This document shows positions 31,675 to 44,000 of a DNA stretch of 64,000 nucleotides, piece after piece; positions within the stretch are counted from its first letter, which is position 1; each line of letters starts with the position of its first letter. The stretch lies in the NCBI GenBank assembly GCA_002360945.1, contig DERO01000032.1:1-64000 (forward strand). The letters are read 5' to 3'. The DNA is from Leclercia adecarboxylata (GTDB taxonomy: Bacteria > Pseudomonadota > Gammaproteobacteria > Enterobacterales > Enterobacteriaceae). The translations under genes were made by a program, and so were the position numbers. The notes beneath the pieces were generated by a model. The model was not told where the DNA came from. It did not search any database and was given only the letters and a program-made list of their open reading frames with translations.

Positions 31675-34119
31675 TTACGCCTTTTCAACCTGAACCAGGT
31701 TACTGTGAGACGGGTTGCCTTTCGCCAGCGGCGACGGGCGTTGGGTGGTCAGCACGTTGATGCATCCCGCCTGATCGACACGGTTCGCGTCCGGGTTGTA
31801 CCAGGCCCCTTCGCCTAACGCCACTACGCCGGGCAGGATGCGCGGCGTGACTTTGGCTTCGATATGCACTTCGCCGCGTCCGTTGAAAATGCGCACCCGG
31901 TCGCCGTTGGCAATTCCGCGTCGCTGCGCATCCAGCGGGTTAATCCAGATCTCCTGACGGCAGGCCGCCTTCAGAACATCAACGTTGCCGTAGGTGGAGT
32001 GCGTGCGCGCTTTGTAGTGGAAGCCGGTCAGCTGCAGCGGGAAGTCTTTGCTCTGCGGATCGTCGTAGTTCTCAAAGCCCGGGCTGTAAACCGGAAGCGG
32101 ATCGATCACATCACCCTGCTCCAGCTCCCAGGTCGCGGCGATCTGCGCCAACTCCGCGGAGTAGATCTCAATTTTGCCTGACGGCGTGGTGAGAGGGTTC
32201 GCGGCCGGATCGGCACGGAAGGCTTTATAGGCTACGTGATGCCCCTCCGGGTCACGCTGCTTGAACATGCCCTGCTGACGGAACGCATCAAATGACGGCA
32301 GTTCAGGAATGGCCTGGCGCGACTGCTCATACAGATGGCGCATCCACCCTTCCTGGGTACGGCCTTCGGTGAACTGCTGCTCAACGCCCATCCGTTTCGC
32401 CAGCGCGGTGGTCATCTCATAGATGGTTTTGCATTCAAAACGCGGTTTGATCGCCTGGTCGGCAAAAATCACGTAGGACATGTTGCCGCAGGAGGCGTCC
32501 AGCGCGAAGTCCATCTGCTCAGAGGCGGTGCAGTCCGGCAGCAGGATATCGGCATATTTCGCCGACGAGGTCATATGGCAATCCACCACCACAATCAGCT
32601 CGCATTTTTTGTCGTCCTGCAGAATGTCGTGGGTACGGTTGATCTGTGAGTGCTGGTTGATCAGGCAGTTCCCGGCGTAGTTCCAGATCATCTTGATCGG
32701 CACGTCGAGTTTCTCTTTGCCGCGCACCCCGTCTCGGGTAGCGGTCATCTCCGGGCCACGCTCGATGGCGTCGGTCCACATAAACATCGAGATACTGGTC
32801 TGAACCGGGTTTTCCAGGGTCGGCATGCGCACAAACGGCAGGGAGTACGAGCCTTCACGCGCCCCGCTGTTGCCGCCGTTGATCCCCACGTTGCCGGTCA
32901 AAATCGCCAGCATGGCGATAGCACGGGAGACCAGCTCCCCATTGGCATGGCGCTGCGGGCCCCAGCCCTGGGAGATGAAGGCCGGTTTCGCCGTAGCTAT
33001 TTCACGCGCCAGCTTAACGATACGCGCTTCGGGAATACCGGTAATGGCTGCAGCCCAGGCCGGGGTTTTGGCGATCCCGTCATTGCCCTGGCCGAGAATA
33101 AAGGCTTTGTAGTGGCCGTTCGCCGGTGCACCTTCCGGCAGCGTTTTCTCGTCGTAACCGACGCAGTATTTATCGAGGAACGGCTGGTCGACAAGGTTCT
33201 CTTCGATCATCACCCAGGCCAGAGCAGAGATCAGCGCCGCATCGGTTCCCGGGCGGATCGGGATCCACTCATCCTCGCGCCCTGCCCCGGTGTCGGTGTA
33301 GCGCGGGTCGATAATGATCATGCGAGCGTTCGATTTTTGCCGCGCCTGTTCAACGTAGTAGGTCACCCCGCCGCCGCTCATGCGCGTTTCACCCGGATTG
33401 TTACCGAACAGCACCACCAGCTGGCTGTTTTCGATATCCGACGGGCTGTTGCCATCGGCCCAACCGCCGTAGGTGTAGTTAAGACCGGCGGCAATCTGCG
33501 CGGTGGAGTAGTCCCCATAATGGTTGAGATAGCCCCCACAGCAGTTCATCAGGCGGGCAATGAGGGTTTTGCCCGGCGGCCAGGAGCGGGTCAGGGTGCC
33601 GCCGAGGGTGCCAGTGCCGTAGTTCAGATAGATGGACTCGTTGCCGTAATCCTTAATCAGGCGCTGCATATTGCTGGCAATGGTGTCGAAGGCCTCGTCC
33701 CAGCTGATTCGCTCGAATTTGCCCTCCCCGCGTTTGCCCACCCGCTTCATCGGGTATTTCAGGCGATCGGGATTATAGACGCGGCGGCGCATGGAACGGC
33801 CGCGCAGGCAGGCGCGGACCTGGTGCAATCCCTCGTAGTTATCATCCCCGGTATTGTCGGTCTCGACGTATTTGATCTCACCGTCGATGACATGCATTCG
33901 CAACGGGCAGCGACTGCCGCAGTTCACCGTGCAGGCGCTCCAGACCACTTTTTCATCGGGCTTGACGGCGGCTACGGCTTCAGCCGCGGACGTCAGGCGT
34001 GAAAAAGGCAATGTTAATGCGCTACTGGCAACCGCCAGGCCGCCAATCGCGGTGGTTTTCATCAGCCCGCGACGGCTCACCTCGGCAGCCAATAAGGCAT
34101 CAGGCGTTTTTATTTTCAT
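31675..34119 (-). CDS. dmsA: DMSO reductase catalytic molybdopterin subunit DmsA
   Basis: Mo-bis-MGD enzyme that reduces dimethyl sulfoxide and trimethylamine N-oxide as anaerobic electron acceptors. It has 814 residues. A twin-arginine signal SRRGLMK is at 15-21, followed by a hydrophobic stretch to about 45. The N-terminal FS0 cluster motif CTVNCGSRC spans C63, C67 and C71. Typical family blocks include LVVLFGNNPGETRMSGGG and KMIWNYAGNCLINQHS. It is the first gene of dmsABC. Confidence 0.98.
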   Translation of the reverse strand: MKIKTPDALLAAEVSRRGLMKTTAIGGLAVASSALTLPFSRLTSAAEAVAAVKPDEKVVWSACTVNCGSRCPLRMHVIDGEIKYVETDNTGDDNYEGLHQVRACLRGRSMRRRVYNPDRLKYPMKRVGKRGEGKFERISWDEAFDTIASNMQRLIKDYGNESIYLNYGTGTLGGTLTRSWPPGKTLIARLMNCCGGYLNHYGDYSTAQIAAGLNYTYGGWADGNSPSDIENSQLVVLFGNNPGETRMSGGGVTYYVEQARQKSNARMIIIDPRYTDTGAGREDEWIPIRPGTDAALISALAWVMIEENLVDQPFLDKYCVGYDEKTLPEGAPANGHYKAFILGQGNDGIAKTPAWAAAITGIPEARIVKLAREIATAKPAFISQGWGPQRHANGELVSRAIAMLAILTGNVGINGGNSGAREGSYSLPFVRMPTLENPVQTSISMFMWTDAIERGPEMTATRDGVRGKEKLDVPIKMIWNYAGNCLINQHSQINRTHDILQDDKKCELIVVVDCHMTSSAKYADILLPDCTASEQMDFALDASCGNMSYVIFADQAIKPRFECKTIYEMTTALAKRMGVEQQFTEGRTQEGWMRHLYEQSRQAIPELPSFDAFRQQGMFKQRDPEGHHVAYKAFRADPAANPLTTPSGKIEIYSAELAQIAATWELEQGDVIDPLPVYSPGFENYDDPQSKDFPLQLTGFHYKARTHSTYGNVDVLKAACRQEIWINPLDAQRRGIANGDRVRIFNGRGEVHIEAKVTPRILPGVVALGEGAWYNPDANRVDQAGCINVLTTQRPSPLAKGNPSHSNLVQVEKA

Positions 34120-34285
34120 AGACTCTCACTTTGATTGCTCACAAAGATCCCTGTGCGGCAGCAACCGCTATATAGTTATTTATATAAGGAGTGATTGCGT
34201 TAGCAGAGGTTTATGCTAACCAACTGCCTTGAGAGTATTACCCCTTTAGAGGGAGGGGGTTTTGCCTGATGTCAAAAGCGGGGCA
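34120..34285 (-). promoter_or_regulatory. dmsA upstream region with FNR-like dyad and inverted repeat
   Basis: A half-good FNR-like dyad TTGAT-TGCT-CACAA lies at 34131-34144, only about 12 bp before the dmsA ATG. That is too close for a normal activating site, so it may be chance. Further upstream a perfect inverted repeat GTTAGCA/TGCTAAC (34199-34205 and 34214-34220) sits near an AT-rich block (34171-34187) that could hold the -10 element. E. coli dmsA is activated by FNR and repressed by NarL. Confidence 0.35.
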
Positions 34286-34316
34286 TAAAAAAAGCGCCCG
34301 CAGGCGCTTTTTTACG
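34284..34316 (-). terminator. Terminator after serS
   Basis: AAAGCGCC and GGCGCTTT (about 34291-34310) form a stem around CGCA, with A-run and T-run flanks, just past the serS stop. Confidence 0.9.
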
Positions 34317-34326
34317 TTAAGGCAAA

Positions 34327-35640
<1,314 letters not shown>

Positions 35641-35647
35641 TTAAAAA

Positions 35648-35681
35648 ATAGGAGAAAATGACCGCAGCCTGCGGTCATTAG
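35648..35681 (-). terminator. Terminator after rarA
   Basis: A perfect 10-bp stem, AATGACCGCA (35657-35666) with TGCGGTCATT (35670-35679), precedes a U-rich tract on the minus strand. Confidence 0.75.
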
Positions 35682-35712
35682 ATACATTGCCAACATTACC
35701 GCAACGATCGCC

Positions 35713-37056
35713 CTAACGGTAGCGTTTTATAGGGCTATTTTGATCCTGTCCGGCAAGCCAGGTGAGCTTTTCGCCAATCTTGCCCTCAAGGCCTCTGTTT
35801 GTCGGGCGATAATAGCGCGTTTGTGCCATTTCCTGCGGGAAATACTCCTCCCCGGCGGCGTAGGCGTTGGGCTCGTCGTGGGCGTAGCGGTATTGCTGAC
35901 CGTAACCCAGCTCTTTCATCAGTTTGGTCGGAGCGTTGCGCAGGTGGTCAGGGACATCGTAATCAGGGCGCTCGCGGGCATCGGACATTGCCGCTTTGAA
36001 CGCGGTATAGACCGCATTGCTTTTGGGCGCGCAGGCCAGATAGACAATCGCCTGGGCAATGGCGCGCTCGCCTTCAGCGGGCCCGACGCGGGTGAAGCAG
36101 TCCCAGGCGGAAAGGGCCACCTGCATCGCGCGCGGATCGGCATTACCGACATCTTCCGAGGCAATCGCCAGACAGCGACGGGCCACGTACAGCGGATCGC
36201 CCCCGGCGGTGATAATGCGCGCATACCAGTAGAGCGCGGCATCAGGTGCGCTGCCGCGTACCGATTTGTGCAGCGCCGAGATCAGATCGTAAAAGCGATC
36301 GCCTTTGTTATCAAAGCGCGCGCTGCGTTCACCGGCGATTTCGGTCAGCAGTGCCGGGAGCAGCACCCGCTTGCCGCTGTCATCGGCTTCGGCCATATCG
36401 GCCATCATCTCCAGAGTATTTAGCGCCCGGCGCGCATCCCCGTTGACCAGCTCGGCAATGGCGCGACGGGTGTCGTCAGGCAGCACAATATCCTGGTCGC
36501 CATAGCCCCGGGCTTTATCCTCCATCGCCTGGGTCAGCACCTGCTCAATATCTTCGGTGGTTAAGGATTTCAGCAGATAGACGCGGGCGCGGGACAACAG
36601 CGCAGAGTTGAGTTCAAACGAGGGGTTTTCGGTGGTGGCACCGATAAAGGTGATGGTGCCGTCTTCGATGTGCGGCAGGAAAGCATCCTGCTGGCTCTTG
36701 TTGAAGCGGTGCACCTCATCGACAAACAGAATGGTGCGGCGACCGGCGTTACGGCTCTGCCGGGCACGCTCGATGGCCTCACGGATCTCTTTCACCCCGG
36801 AGGTGACGGCGGAGATGCGCTCAACGTCGGCATCAGCATAGCGGGCAATCACTTCCGCCAGGGTCGTTTTACCGGTGCCTGGCGGCCCCCAGAGGATCAT
36901 CGAGTGCAGATGCCCGGCCTCAATGGCGCGCGGCAAAGGTTTGCCCGCAGCCAGCAGATGCTGCTGGCCAATATACTGCGCTAAATTTTCTGGCCGCATA
37001 CGGGCGGCCAGAGGTTGAAACGCATTATCTGAAAAATCGAGCGACAGGTTGCTCAC
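35713..37056 (-). CDS. rarA: Replication-associated recombination protein RarA
   Basis: AAA+ ATPase of the clamp-loader clade (MgsA/WRNIP1 family) that acts at stalled forks. It has 447 residues. Walker [10 protein letters not shown] is at 57-65, Walker [10 protein letters not shown] near 110-118, and sensor [12 protein letters not shown] follows. The C-terminal part carries the tetramerisation domain. It starts 9 bp after lolA, so they are probably cotranscribed. Confidence 0.97.
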   Translation of the reverse strand: MSNLSLDFSDNAFQPLAARMRPENLAQYIGQQHLLAAGKPLPRAIEAGHLHSMILWGPPGTGKTTLAEVIARYADADVERISAVTSGVKEIREAIERARQSRNAGRRTILFVDEVHRFNKSQQDAFLPHIEDGTITFIGATTENPSFELNSALLSRARVYLLKSLTTEDIEQVLTQAMEDKARGYGDQDIVLPDDTRRAIAELVNGDARRALNTLEMMADMAEADDSGKRVLLPALLTEIAGERSARFDNKGDRFYDLISALHKSVRGSAPDAALYWYARIITAGGDPLYVARRCLAIASEDVGNADPRAMQVALSAWDCFTRVGPAEGERAIAQAIVYLACAPKSNAVYTAFKAAMSDARERPDYDVPDHLRNAPTKLMKELGYGQQYRYAHDEPNAYAAGEEYFPQEMAQTRYYRPTNRGLEGKIGEKLTWLAGQDQNSPIKRYR

Positions 37057-37065
37057 GCACGCCTC

Positions 37066-37680
37066 TTACTTATTACGTTGGTCATCCACCGTCACGCCCT
37101 TCGGCGGAGTAAAGGTGAATTTAGATGTATCAACCGCCCCGTTCTGCTGGGATTTCAGCTGATAGCTGCTGCGCTGATCGTCCTGCTCAACCGCACCGAA
37201 CTGATTGATGGTACCGTTAGTGCTCACGTTAATGGTGAACTGCTTCAGGTTGCCATTGTTGCCTTTCGGGGTCAGCACGAAGTCATCGCCATTCTGTTTA
37301 ATGTTGTACTGCTGCCAGTCGCTGGACTGGTTACGGGCAATCAGCATAAATGGCGTATTGCTGGCGGCATCCTTCAACCAGGTCGCCGTAGCCTGCTCAA
37401 CAAACGGGTTGAAGAACCACAGGGTTTTCCCGTCGGAAACCAGGATGCTCTCATCCGGCTGGGTCATGTGCCAGTTGAACAGATTTGGACGTTTCACCCA
37501 CAGGTCACCCTGACCTTCCTGCACCGCATTGCCGCTGCCGTCAGTCACTTTCTGGGTGAAGCTGGCGTGGAAGCTGCTGACTTTGTCCAGACGGTTTTTC
37601 AGATCGCTGGCGGCATCAGCCCAGACGCTGCTCGCCACAAAGCTGGTCAGTAATGCACAGGTGATTGCAATTTTTTTCAT
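37066..37680 (-). CDS. lolA: Outer-membrane lipoprotein carrier protein LolA
   Basis: Periplasmic chaperone that accepts lipoproteins from LolCDE and hands them to LolB. It has 204 residues (203 in E. coli), with a Sec signal peptide at 1-21 ending in VWA. The mature protein begins [20 protein letters not shown], like E. coli. It lies 131 bp downstream of ftsK and close before rarA. Confidence 0.98.
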   Translation of the reverse strand: MKKIAITCALLTSFVASSVWADAASDLKNRLDKVSSFHASFTQKVTDGSGNAVQEGQGDLWVKRPNLFNWHMTQPDESILVSDGKTLWFFNPFVEQATATWLKDAASNTPFMLIARNQSSDWQQYNIKQNGDDFVLTPKGNNGNLKQFTINVSTNGTINQFGAVEQDDQRSSYQLKSQQNGAVDTSKFTFTPPKGVTVDDQRNK

Positions 37681-37811
37681 TGGTAGTCCTTACAAAGCGT
37701 CATCCCGAAATGGGGGTTTTCTGTCAACTATTCTGGACCTGCCCGCAGGCAGGCGACAGAAGAAAATGCTTAATTATTGCTGATTTACCCATCTTTGCAA
37801 TCGAGGGGGCA

Positions 37812-40800
37812 TTATTCAAACGGTGGTGGGGCAAGCACTTCGCGGTTGCCGTTGTGCCCCTGCTCGCTGACGATGCCCTGCGCTTCCATCTGCTCGATGA
37901 TACGTGCCGCGCGGTTGTAGCCGATGCGGAACTGGCGCTGAACTCCGGAAATGGAAGCTTTGCGCTTCTCGGTGACGAAGTTAACCGCCTGATCGAACAG
38001 TGGATCGAGCTCTTCGCCGCTATCAGCGCCACCGCCGCCGCCGCCTTCGCTTTCGCTGTCAGAGGTGATGCCATCAACGTACTGTGGACGACCGCGCGCC
38101 TTCCAGTCCTGCACCACGGCATGCACTTCTTGATCGCGCACGAAGGCGCCGTGGACACGCACCGGCGAGGTGGAGTTCGGGCCGGAGTAAAGCATATCCC
38201 CCATGCCGAGCAGCGATTCTGCGCCCCCCTGGTCGAGAATGGTACGGGAGTCGATTTTGCTCGACACGGTAAAGGCGATACGGGTTGGGATGTTGGCTTT
38301 AATCAGGCCGGTGATCACATCCACCGACGGACGCTGGGTCGCCAGCACCAGGTGGATCCCCGCCGCACGTGCTTTTTGTGCCAGGCGAGCGATCAGCTCT
38401 TCCACCTTCTTACCGACGGTCATCATCAGGTCAGCGAACTCGTCCACCAGCACCACGATGTACGGCAGTTTTTCCAGCACCGGATGCTCGGCATCCATGC
38501 TGTCGCCCGGCTTCCAGTACGGATCCGGGATCGGACGGCCCATCTTCGCCGCTTCGGCGATGATCTCGTTATAACCGGCGAGGTTACGCACGCCCAGCGC
38601 GGACATCAGCTTGTAGCGACGCTCCATCTCGTTGACGCTCCAGCGCAGGGCATTGGCGGCGTCTTTCATGTCGGTCACGACTTCAGTCAGCAGGTGCGGA
38701 ATACCTTCGTATACCGACAGTTCCAGCATTTTCGGGTCGATCATGATAAAGCGCACGTCTTCCGGCTGCGCCTTATACAGGATGCTGAGGATCATAGCGT
38801 TCACGCCGACAGACTTACCGGAACCGGTCGTACCCGCCACCAGCAGGTGCGGCATTTTCGCCAGATCGGCCACCACCGGTTCACCCGCGATGTCTTTACC
38901 CAGCACCACGCTCAGCGGCGACGGGTTATCGCGGAATTTGGCGTTATCCAGCACTTCGCGCAGGTAAACGGTCTGACGTTTTTTGTTCGGCAGCTCCAGG
39001 CCAACATAAGGTTTGCCCGGAATAACCTCGACCACGCGCACGGCCACGGTCGAGAGGGAACGCGCCAGATCGCGGGAGAGGTTGGAGATACGCGCGGCTT
39101 TCACCCCCGGAGCCAGATTCAGCTCGAAACGGGTGATCACCGGACCCGGTGAATAATTCACCACGTCCGCTTTAATCCGGAAATCGGCCAGGCGGAGTTC
39201 AACCAGGCGCGCCATCTGATCGAGGGCGAAGGTATCAACCGGTTCGACTTCCGTTGGCGGCGGTGTTAACAGGTCAAATGACGGCAGCGGCGTGGTCGGT
39301 CTTTGCAGCGGACGGCTGTCACCGTTACGCATCAGTAGCGGATGGATCAGGCTCTGTTGAGACTGAGCCTGAGGCTGAGCCGGTGGCTGCTGCGGCTGTA
39401 CGGGCTGCTGTGGCTGAGCATACTGCTGCGGCTGCGCGGGCTGCTGAGGTTGAGCATACTGCTGCGGCTGCGCGGGCTGCTGAGGCTGAGCGTACTGCTG
39501 CGGCTGCGCAGGCTGCTGAGGCTGAGCATATTGCTGCGGCTGTGCAGGCTGCTGAGGCTGAGCATATTGCTGCGGCTGTGCAGGCTGCGGCGGCGTAAAG
39601 GCCTGGCGCGGCGGCTCGGCTTCCGGCATCACGCCCGGCGTGAACAGCGGTTCGCTCGGCGTATCATCCACCAGATCTTTCATCGGTGAGAATTCAAAAT
39701 CAGCCAGCGAGAACGGGTTCGCCCCTGTCGGCTGTTCACCGGCGTAACGCTGCTGCTGCGTGGCGGCGAACTGGCGAGCCAGCTCCGCTTCGGCGGCATC
39801 ATCTTCGTCATCCTGAGTCTGATACTGCTGTGGCTCCGGCTGATATTCCTCGCCATAACGCTGCTGTTGCTGCTGGGCGAACTGGCGGGCCAGCTCGTCC
39901 TGCTGCATTTCGTCAGCATCGTCTTCGTACTGTTCGTCATCGTACTGCTGACGTCCGGCTTTACGCGCTTCCTCTTCTGCCATTCGCTGAGAAGGCAGCT
40001 TGATGCCATACGAGGCCAGTTCACGGCGGGTAGGAACGCGCACGCGGTTAGGACGCGGCAGCTGCGGGCCAATGCCCTCTTTTACCTGCGGACGCGGAGC
40101 GCCGCTGGTCGCCAGGCTGAATAACGGTGCGGCAGCGCTGGTCGCAGCGCCACTCGCGGCGGTTGCCTGCTGCACGCTCGCCGCAACCGGTGCGACGACG
40201 GAGGCAGGCTCAACGGCCGGAACCGGTACAGACGGGATCTCAGCCGCTTTGACCGGGGCAGGCTCTTGCACTGCCTCTGGTACAGGCTGATACCAGGCCG
40301 CGAGCTGTTCGCGCTCACGGGCACGTTTCTCTTCTACCTCTTCGAAGTAATACAGCGGCGGGCGGGCAGGTTTTACGTCTTCAACCGGCGGCGCTTCGAC
40401 GACCGGCGGGGTTACCACCGGCTCAGGCTGATACTCGGCCTGCTGCGATTCATACTGCTGCGGCTGCTCGTACTGAGGTTGTTCGTACTGTGGCTGTTCG
40501 TACTGTGGCTGTTCGTACTGAGGCTGCTGATATTGCGACTGTTCGTACTGCGGCTGCGCGTACACCGGTTCAGGCTGATACGGCGGCTGCCACTGCTCCT
40601 GCGGCGCGGCGGCATAAGGCTGTGGTTCCGGCGCATAGGCCGGTGCGGCGGGTGCAACAGGTTCCGCATGCCATTCAACCGCAGGCGGCTCCAGATGGGC
40701 ATCCGGCATCGACGGGGTTGGAGGCGTCACCGGATCGACCGGAGCAGCAAAGGCCTGAGTAGCGGTGGTCGCCGCGGCAGCGGCGGCGAGCGGCTCAGCC

Positions 40801-41741
40801 ACCGAGTGGCCGTTCAGCAGCGGATCGTACTCATCATAGTCGGAAGCCAGCGCGCGATTGCCAGAGAACAGCACATCATCCGGATCGGCGGCTACGCCAC
40901 GGGCGCTGTAAGCTACCTCTTCGTCGTCCATCCGTTTCCCGGAGAACAACGCTGCATCAGTCTTGCGGCCTAACGGATTGGCAAACTTCTCTGCCACGCG
41001 CTTACGGCGCGCCAGTGCCCCGCGCATAATGCGCGCGCGGCGGGATTCACGACGCTCTACGGCTGGCTCAGCCTCGTCGTAGTCGTCGTCTTCATACTCT
41101 TCGTCAACCCAGGTGTCATCGCGACGGGTGCGGTTGCTGGCGAAGGTCAGGACGTTGAGGATCACGCTGCCGATTTTTTCAGCAATGCTGACCCAGGACC
41201 AGCCGGTAAACAGCGTCAGCCCCGCGCCCCACACGCAGAGCAGCGCGATGGTACCGCCGCTGCTGTGCAGCATCGGCTGTAAAGCGGTGCTCAGCAGGCT
41301 GCCGATCACCCCACCGGAGGCAAAATACCAGATGTCATCGGCGTTAATTGCCGCCAGACCGCAGGAGGTGAGGATCAGCGCCAGCGCGCCAATCAGGCGC
41401 AGCGAAACGGCAAAGTAGTCGATGTAGTCATCGTTCTGGCGATGGCGCCAGGCAAACCAACAGCCACCAATAATGATGACGGGAAGGGTGTAGGCCATCA
41501 CGCCAAAGATAAAGAACAGCGTATCCGCCAGCCAGGCGCCCGGTACGCCGCCTAAATTATGAATAGGCTCGTGCCATGCGGTCTGTGACCAGCTGGGATC
41601 GGAGGGATTGAAACTGAGTAAGGCTGCCATCAACCAGACGGCAAAAAGAGCAACAAGGATCAGTAACGCCTCAAGGAGTCGGCGCCCACTGCTGAGCTTG
41701 GTTAAATTGACTTCTTTGTCTTCGGTATATTCCTGGCTCAA
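37812..41741 (-). CDS. ftsK: DNA translocase FtsK
   Basis: Divisome protein and DNA pump that aligns the dif region for XerCD. It has 1309 residues. The N-terminal domain has four membrane spans (about 24-190). A very long Gln/Pro-rich linker (about 200-830) follows, then the RecA-like motor with Walker [13 protein letters not shown] near 965-978. The C-terminal gamma winged helix (about 1250-1309), which reads KOPS sites, ends it. The linker has two tandem repeat tracts, described separately. A LexA box lies upstream. Confidence 0.98.
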   Translation of the reverse strand: MSQEYTEDKEVNLTKLSSGRRLLEALLILVALFAVWLMAALLSFNPSDPSWSQTAWHEPIHNLGGVPGAWLADTLFFIFGVMAYTLPVIIIGGCWFAWRHRQNDDYIDYFAVSLRLIGALALILTSCGLAAINADDIWYFASGGVIGSLLSTALQPMLHSSGGTIALLCVWGAGLTLFTGWSWVSIAEKIGSVILNVLTFASNRTRRDDTWVDEEYEDDDYDEAEPAVERRESRRARIMRGALARRKRVAEKFANPLGRKTDAALFSGKRMDDEEVAYSARGVAADPDDVLFSGNRALASDYDEYDPLLNGHSVAEPLAAAAAATTATQAFAAPVDPVTPPTPSMPDAHLEPPAVEWHAEPVAPAAPAYAPEPQPYAAAPQEQWQPPYQPEPVYAQPQYEQSQYQQPQYEQPQYEQPQYEQPQYEQPQQYESQQAEYQPEPVVTPPVVEAPPVEDVKPARPPLYYFEEVEEKRAREREQLAAWYQPVPEAVQEPAPVKAAEIPSVPVPAVEPASVVAPVAASVQQATAASGAATSAAAPLFSLATSGAPRPQVKEGIGPQLPRPNRVRVPTRRELASYGIKLPSQRMAEEEARKAGRQQYDDEQYEDDADEMQQDELARQFAQQQQQRYGEEYQPEPQQYQTQDDEDDAAEAELARQFAATQQQRYAGEQPTGANPFSLADFEFSPMKDLVDDTPSEPLFTPGVMPEAEPPRQAFTPPQPAQPQQYAQPQQPAQPQQYAQPQQPAQPQQYAQPQQPAQPQQYAQPQQPAQPQQYAQPQQPVQPQQPPAQPQAQSQQSLIHPLLMRNGDSRPLQRPTTPLPSFDLLTPPPTEVEPVDTFALDQMARLVELRLADFRIKADVVNYSPGPVITRFELNLAPGVKAARISNLSRDLARSLSTVAVRVVEVIPGKPYVGLELPNKKRQTVYLREVLDNAKFRDNPSPLSVVLGKDIAGEPVVADLAKMPHLLVAGTTGSGKSVGVNAMILSILYKAQPEDVRFIMIDPKMLELSVYEGIPHLLTEVVTDMKDAANALRWSVNEMERRYKLMSALGVRNLAGYNEIIAEAAKMGRPIPDPYWKPGDSMDAEHPVLEKLPYIVVLVDEFADLMMTVGKKVEELIARLAQKARAAGIHLVLATQRPSVDVITGLIKANIPTRIAFTVSSKIDSRTILDQGGAESLLGMGDMLYSGPNSTSPVRVHGAFVRDQEVHAVVQDWKARGRPQYVDGITSDSESEGGGGGGADSGEELDPLFDQAVNFVTEKRKASISGVQRQFRIGYNRAARIIEQMEAQGIVSEQGHNGNREVLAPPPFE
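39405..39597. repeat. 36-bp tandem repeat tract in the ftsK linker
   Basis: About five copies of a 36-bp unit encode [12 protein letters not shown] (about residues 714-778 of FtsK). Copies differ by only a few silent changes (for example GCATAC, GCGTAC, GCATAT), so the array looks recently expanded. Such arrays change copy number by slippage. Confidence 0.9.
40440..40560. repeat. 15-bp tandem repeat tract in the ftsK linker
   Basis: Imperfect repeats of a 15-bp unit encode YEQPQ (about four near-identical copies, residues about 394-432 of FtsK), flanked by degenerate relatives such as YEQSQ and YQQPQ. Confidence 0.85.
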
Positions 41742-41787
41742 AACAGGCTCTCCAGGTATCAGGCAATTCCTGCCTGAGTGCTAAACG

Positions 41788-41818
41788 GACAACAGTGCCG
41801 GGAGGCCCGACACTGTTG
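41788..41818 (-). terminator. Probable terminator between lrp and ftsK
   Basis: AACAGTG (41791-41797) pairs with CACTGTT (41811-41817), extended by an inner CGGG/CCCG stem. The following minus-strand tract is only weakly U-rich. Confidence 0.55.
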
Positions 41819-41834
41819 CTGTATGGATTACCAG
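41819..41834. promoter_or_regulatory. LexA (SOS) box upstream of ftsK
   Basis: The 16-mer has the CTG-N10-CAG layout (CTGTATGGATTACCAG). It lies 78-93 bp upstream of the ftsK start. It differs by one base from the site I recall upstream of E. coli ftsK (dinH), a known SOS-inducible gene. Confidence 0.75.
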
Positions 41835-41874
41835 GAGTGTAATCAAAGTACGCTGATATTGCACCTGTTCCGTG

Positions 41875-42369
41875 TTAGCGCGTCTTAATTACCAGACGAT
41901 TGCTCTGTTTGACTTCTTCCATTACCACGTAGGTACGGGTGTCGTTCACGCCAGGCAGTCGCAGCAGGGTTTCACCCAGCAGCTTACGGTATGCAGACAT
42001 ATCAGGTACGCGGGTTTTCAACAGGTAGTCGAAATCACCGGAAACCAGATGACACTCTTGAATTTCTTCAAGTTTTTGCACGGCGGCATTGAACTGCTCA
42101 AACACATCCGGCGCACCACGATTCAGAGTAATCTCAACAAATACCAGAAGTGAGGCATCCAGGTAATGCGGGTTCAGCAGCGCTGTATAGCCCTGAATAA
42201 AACCCTGTCTTTCCAGTCGGCGCACACGCTCAAGGCATGGCGTCGGGGAAAGTCCCACACGTTTTGAAAGCTCGACGTTGGAAATACGCCCATCCTTTTG
42301 CAATTCATTAAGAATGTTACGATCGATACGGTCGAGATCTTTGCCAGGGCGCTTCTTGCTATCTACCAT
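41875..42369 (-). CDS. lrp: Leucine-responsive regulatory protein Lrp
   Basis: Global feast/famine regulator that senses leucine and forms octamers and hexadecamers. It has 164 residues, with an N-terminal helix-turn-helix (about 30-55, NVELSKRVGLSPTPCLERVRRL) and a C-terminal RAM domain. The sequence is almost identical to E. coli. I chose the ATG at 42367-42369 (MVDSKKRPGKDL); an upstream in-frame start would add 19 unconserved residues. It is divergent from trxB. Confidence 0.99.
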   Translation of the reverse strand: MVDSKKRPGKDLDRIDRNILNELQKDGRISNVELSKRVGLSPTPCLERVRRLERQGFIQGYTALLNPHYLDASLLVFVEITLNRGAPDVFEQFNAAVQKLEEIQECHLVSGDFDYLLKTRVPDMSAYRKLLGETLLRLPGVNDTRTYVVMEEVKQSNRLVIKTR

Positions 42370-43887
<1,518 letters not shown>

Positions 43888-43911
43888 TTTTTACAAATCA
43901 GCAACAAACGT

Positions 43912-43942
43912 AAAAAAGGCGGCGATAAGTCGCCTTTATTGT
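43912..43942 (+). terminator. Terminator after trxB
   Basis: AAAGGCG (43915-43921) can pair with CGCCTTT (43931-43937), followed by ATTG. An A-run lies upstream and the downstream U content is moderate. Confidence 0.65.
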
Positions 43943-44000
43943 CTCTGCGATGTAACATTGCCGTGCCCAATACCTAATAACATCACCTGCAAAGCACGCA

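Noticed and set aside
32650..34002. 450-codon plus-strand frame opposite dmsA
   Set aside because: Shadow of dmsA, which is clearly intact on the other strand.
37665..39152. 495-codon plus-strand frame opposite ftsK and the lolA-ftsK gap
   Set aside because: Shadow of the ftsK motor domain; His/Arg-rich and unlike any family.
39405..39597. Regular repeats that could suggest a CRISPR array
   Set aside because: The repeats are contiguous, in frame, and encode the Gln/Pro linker of FtsK, with no spacers.
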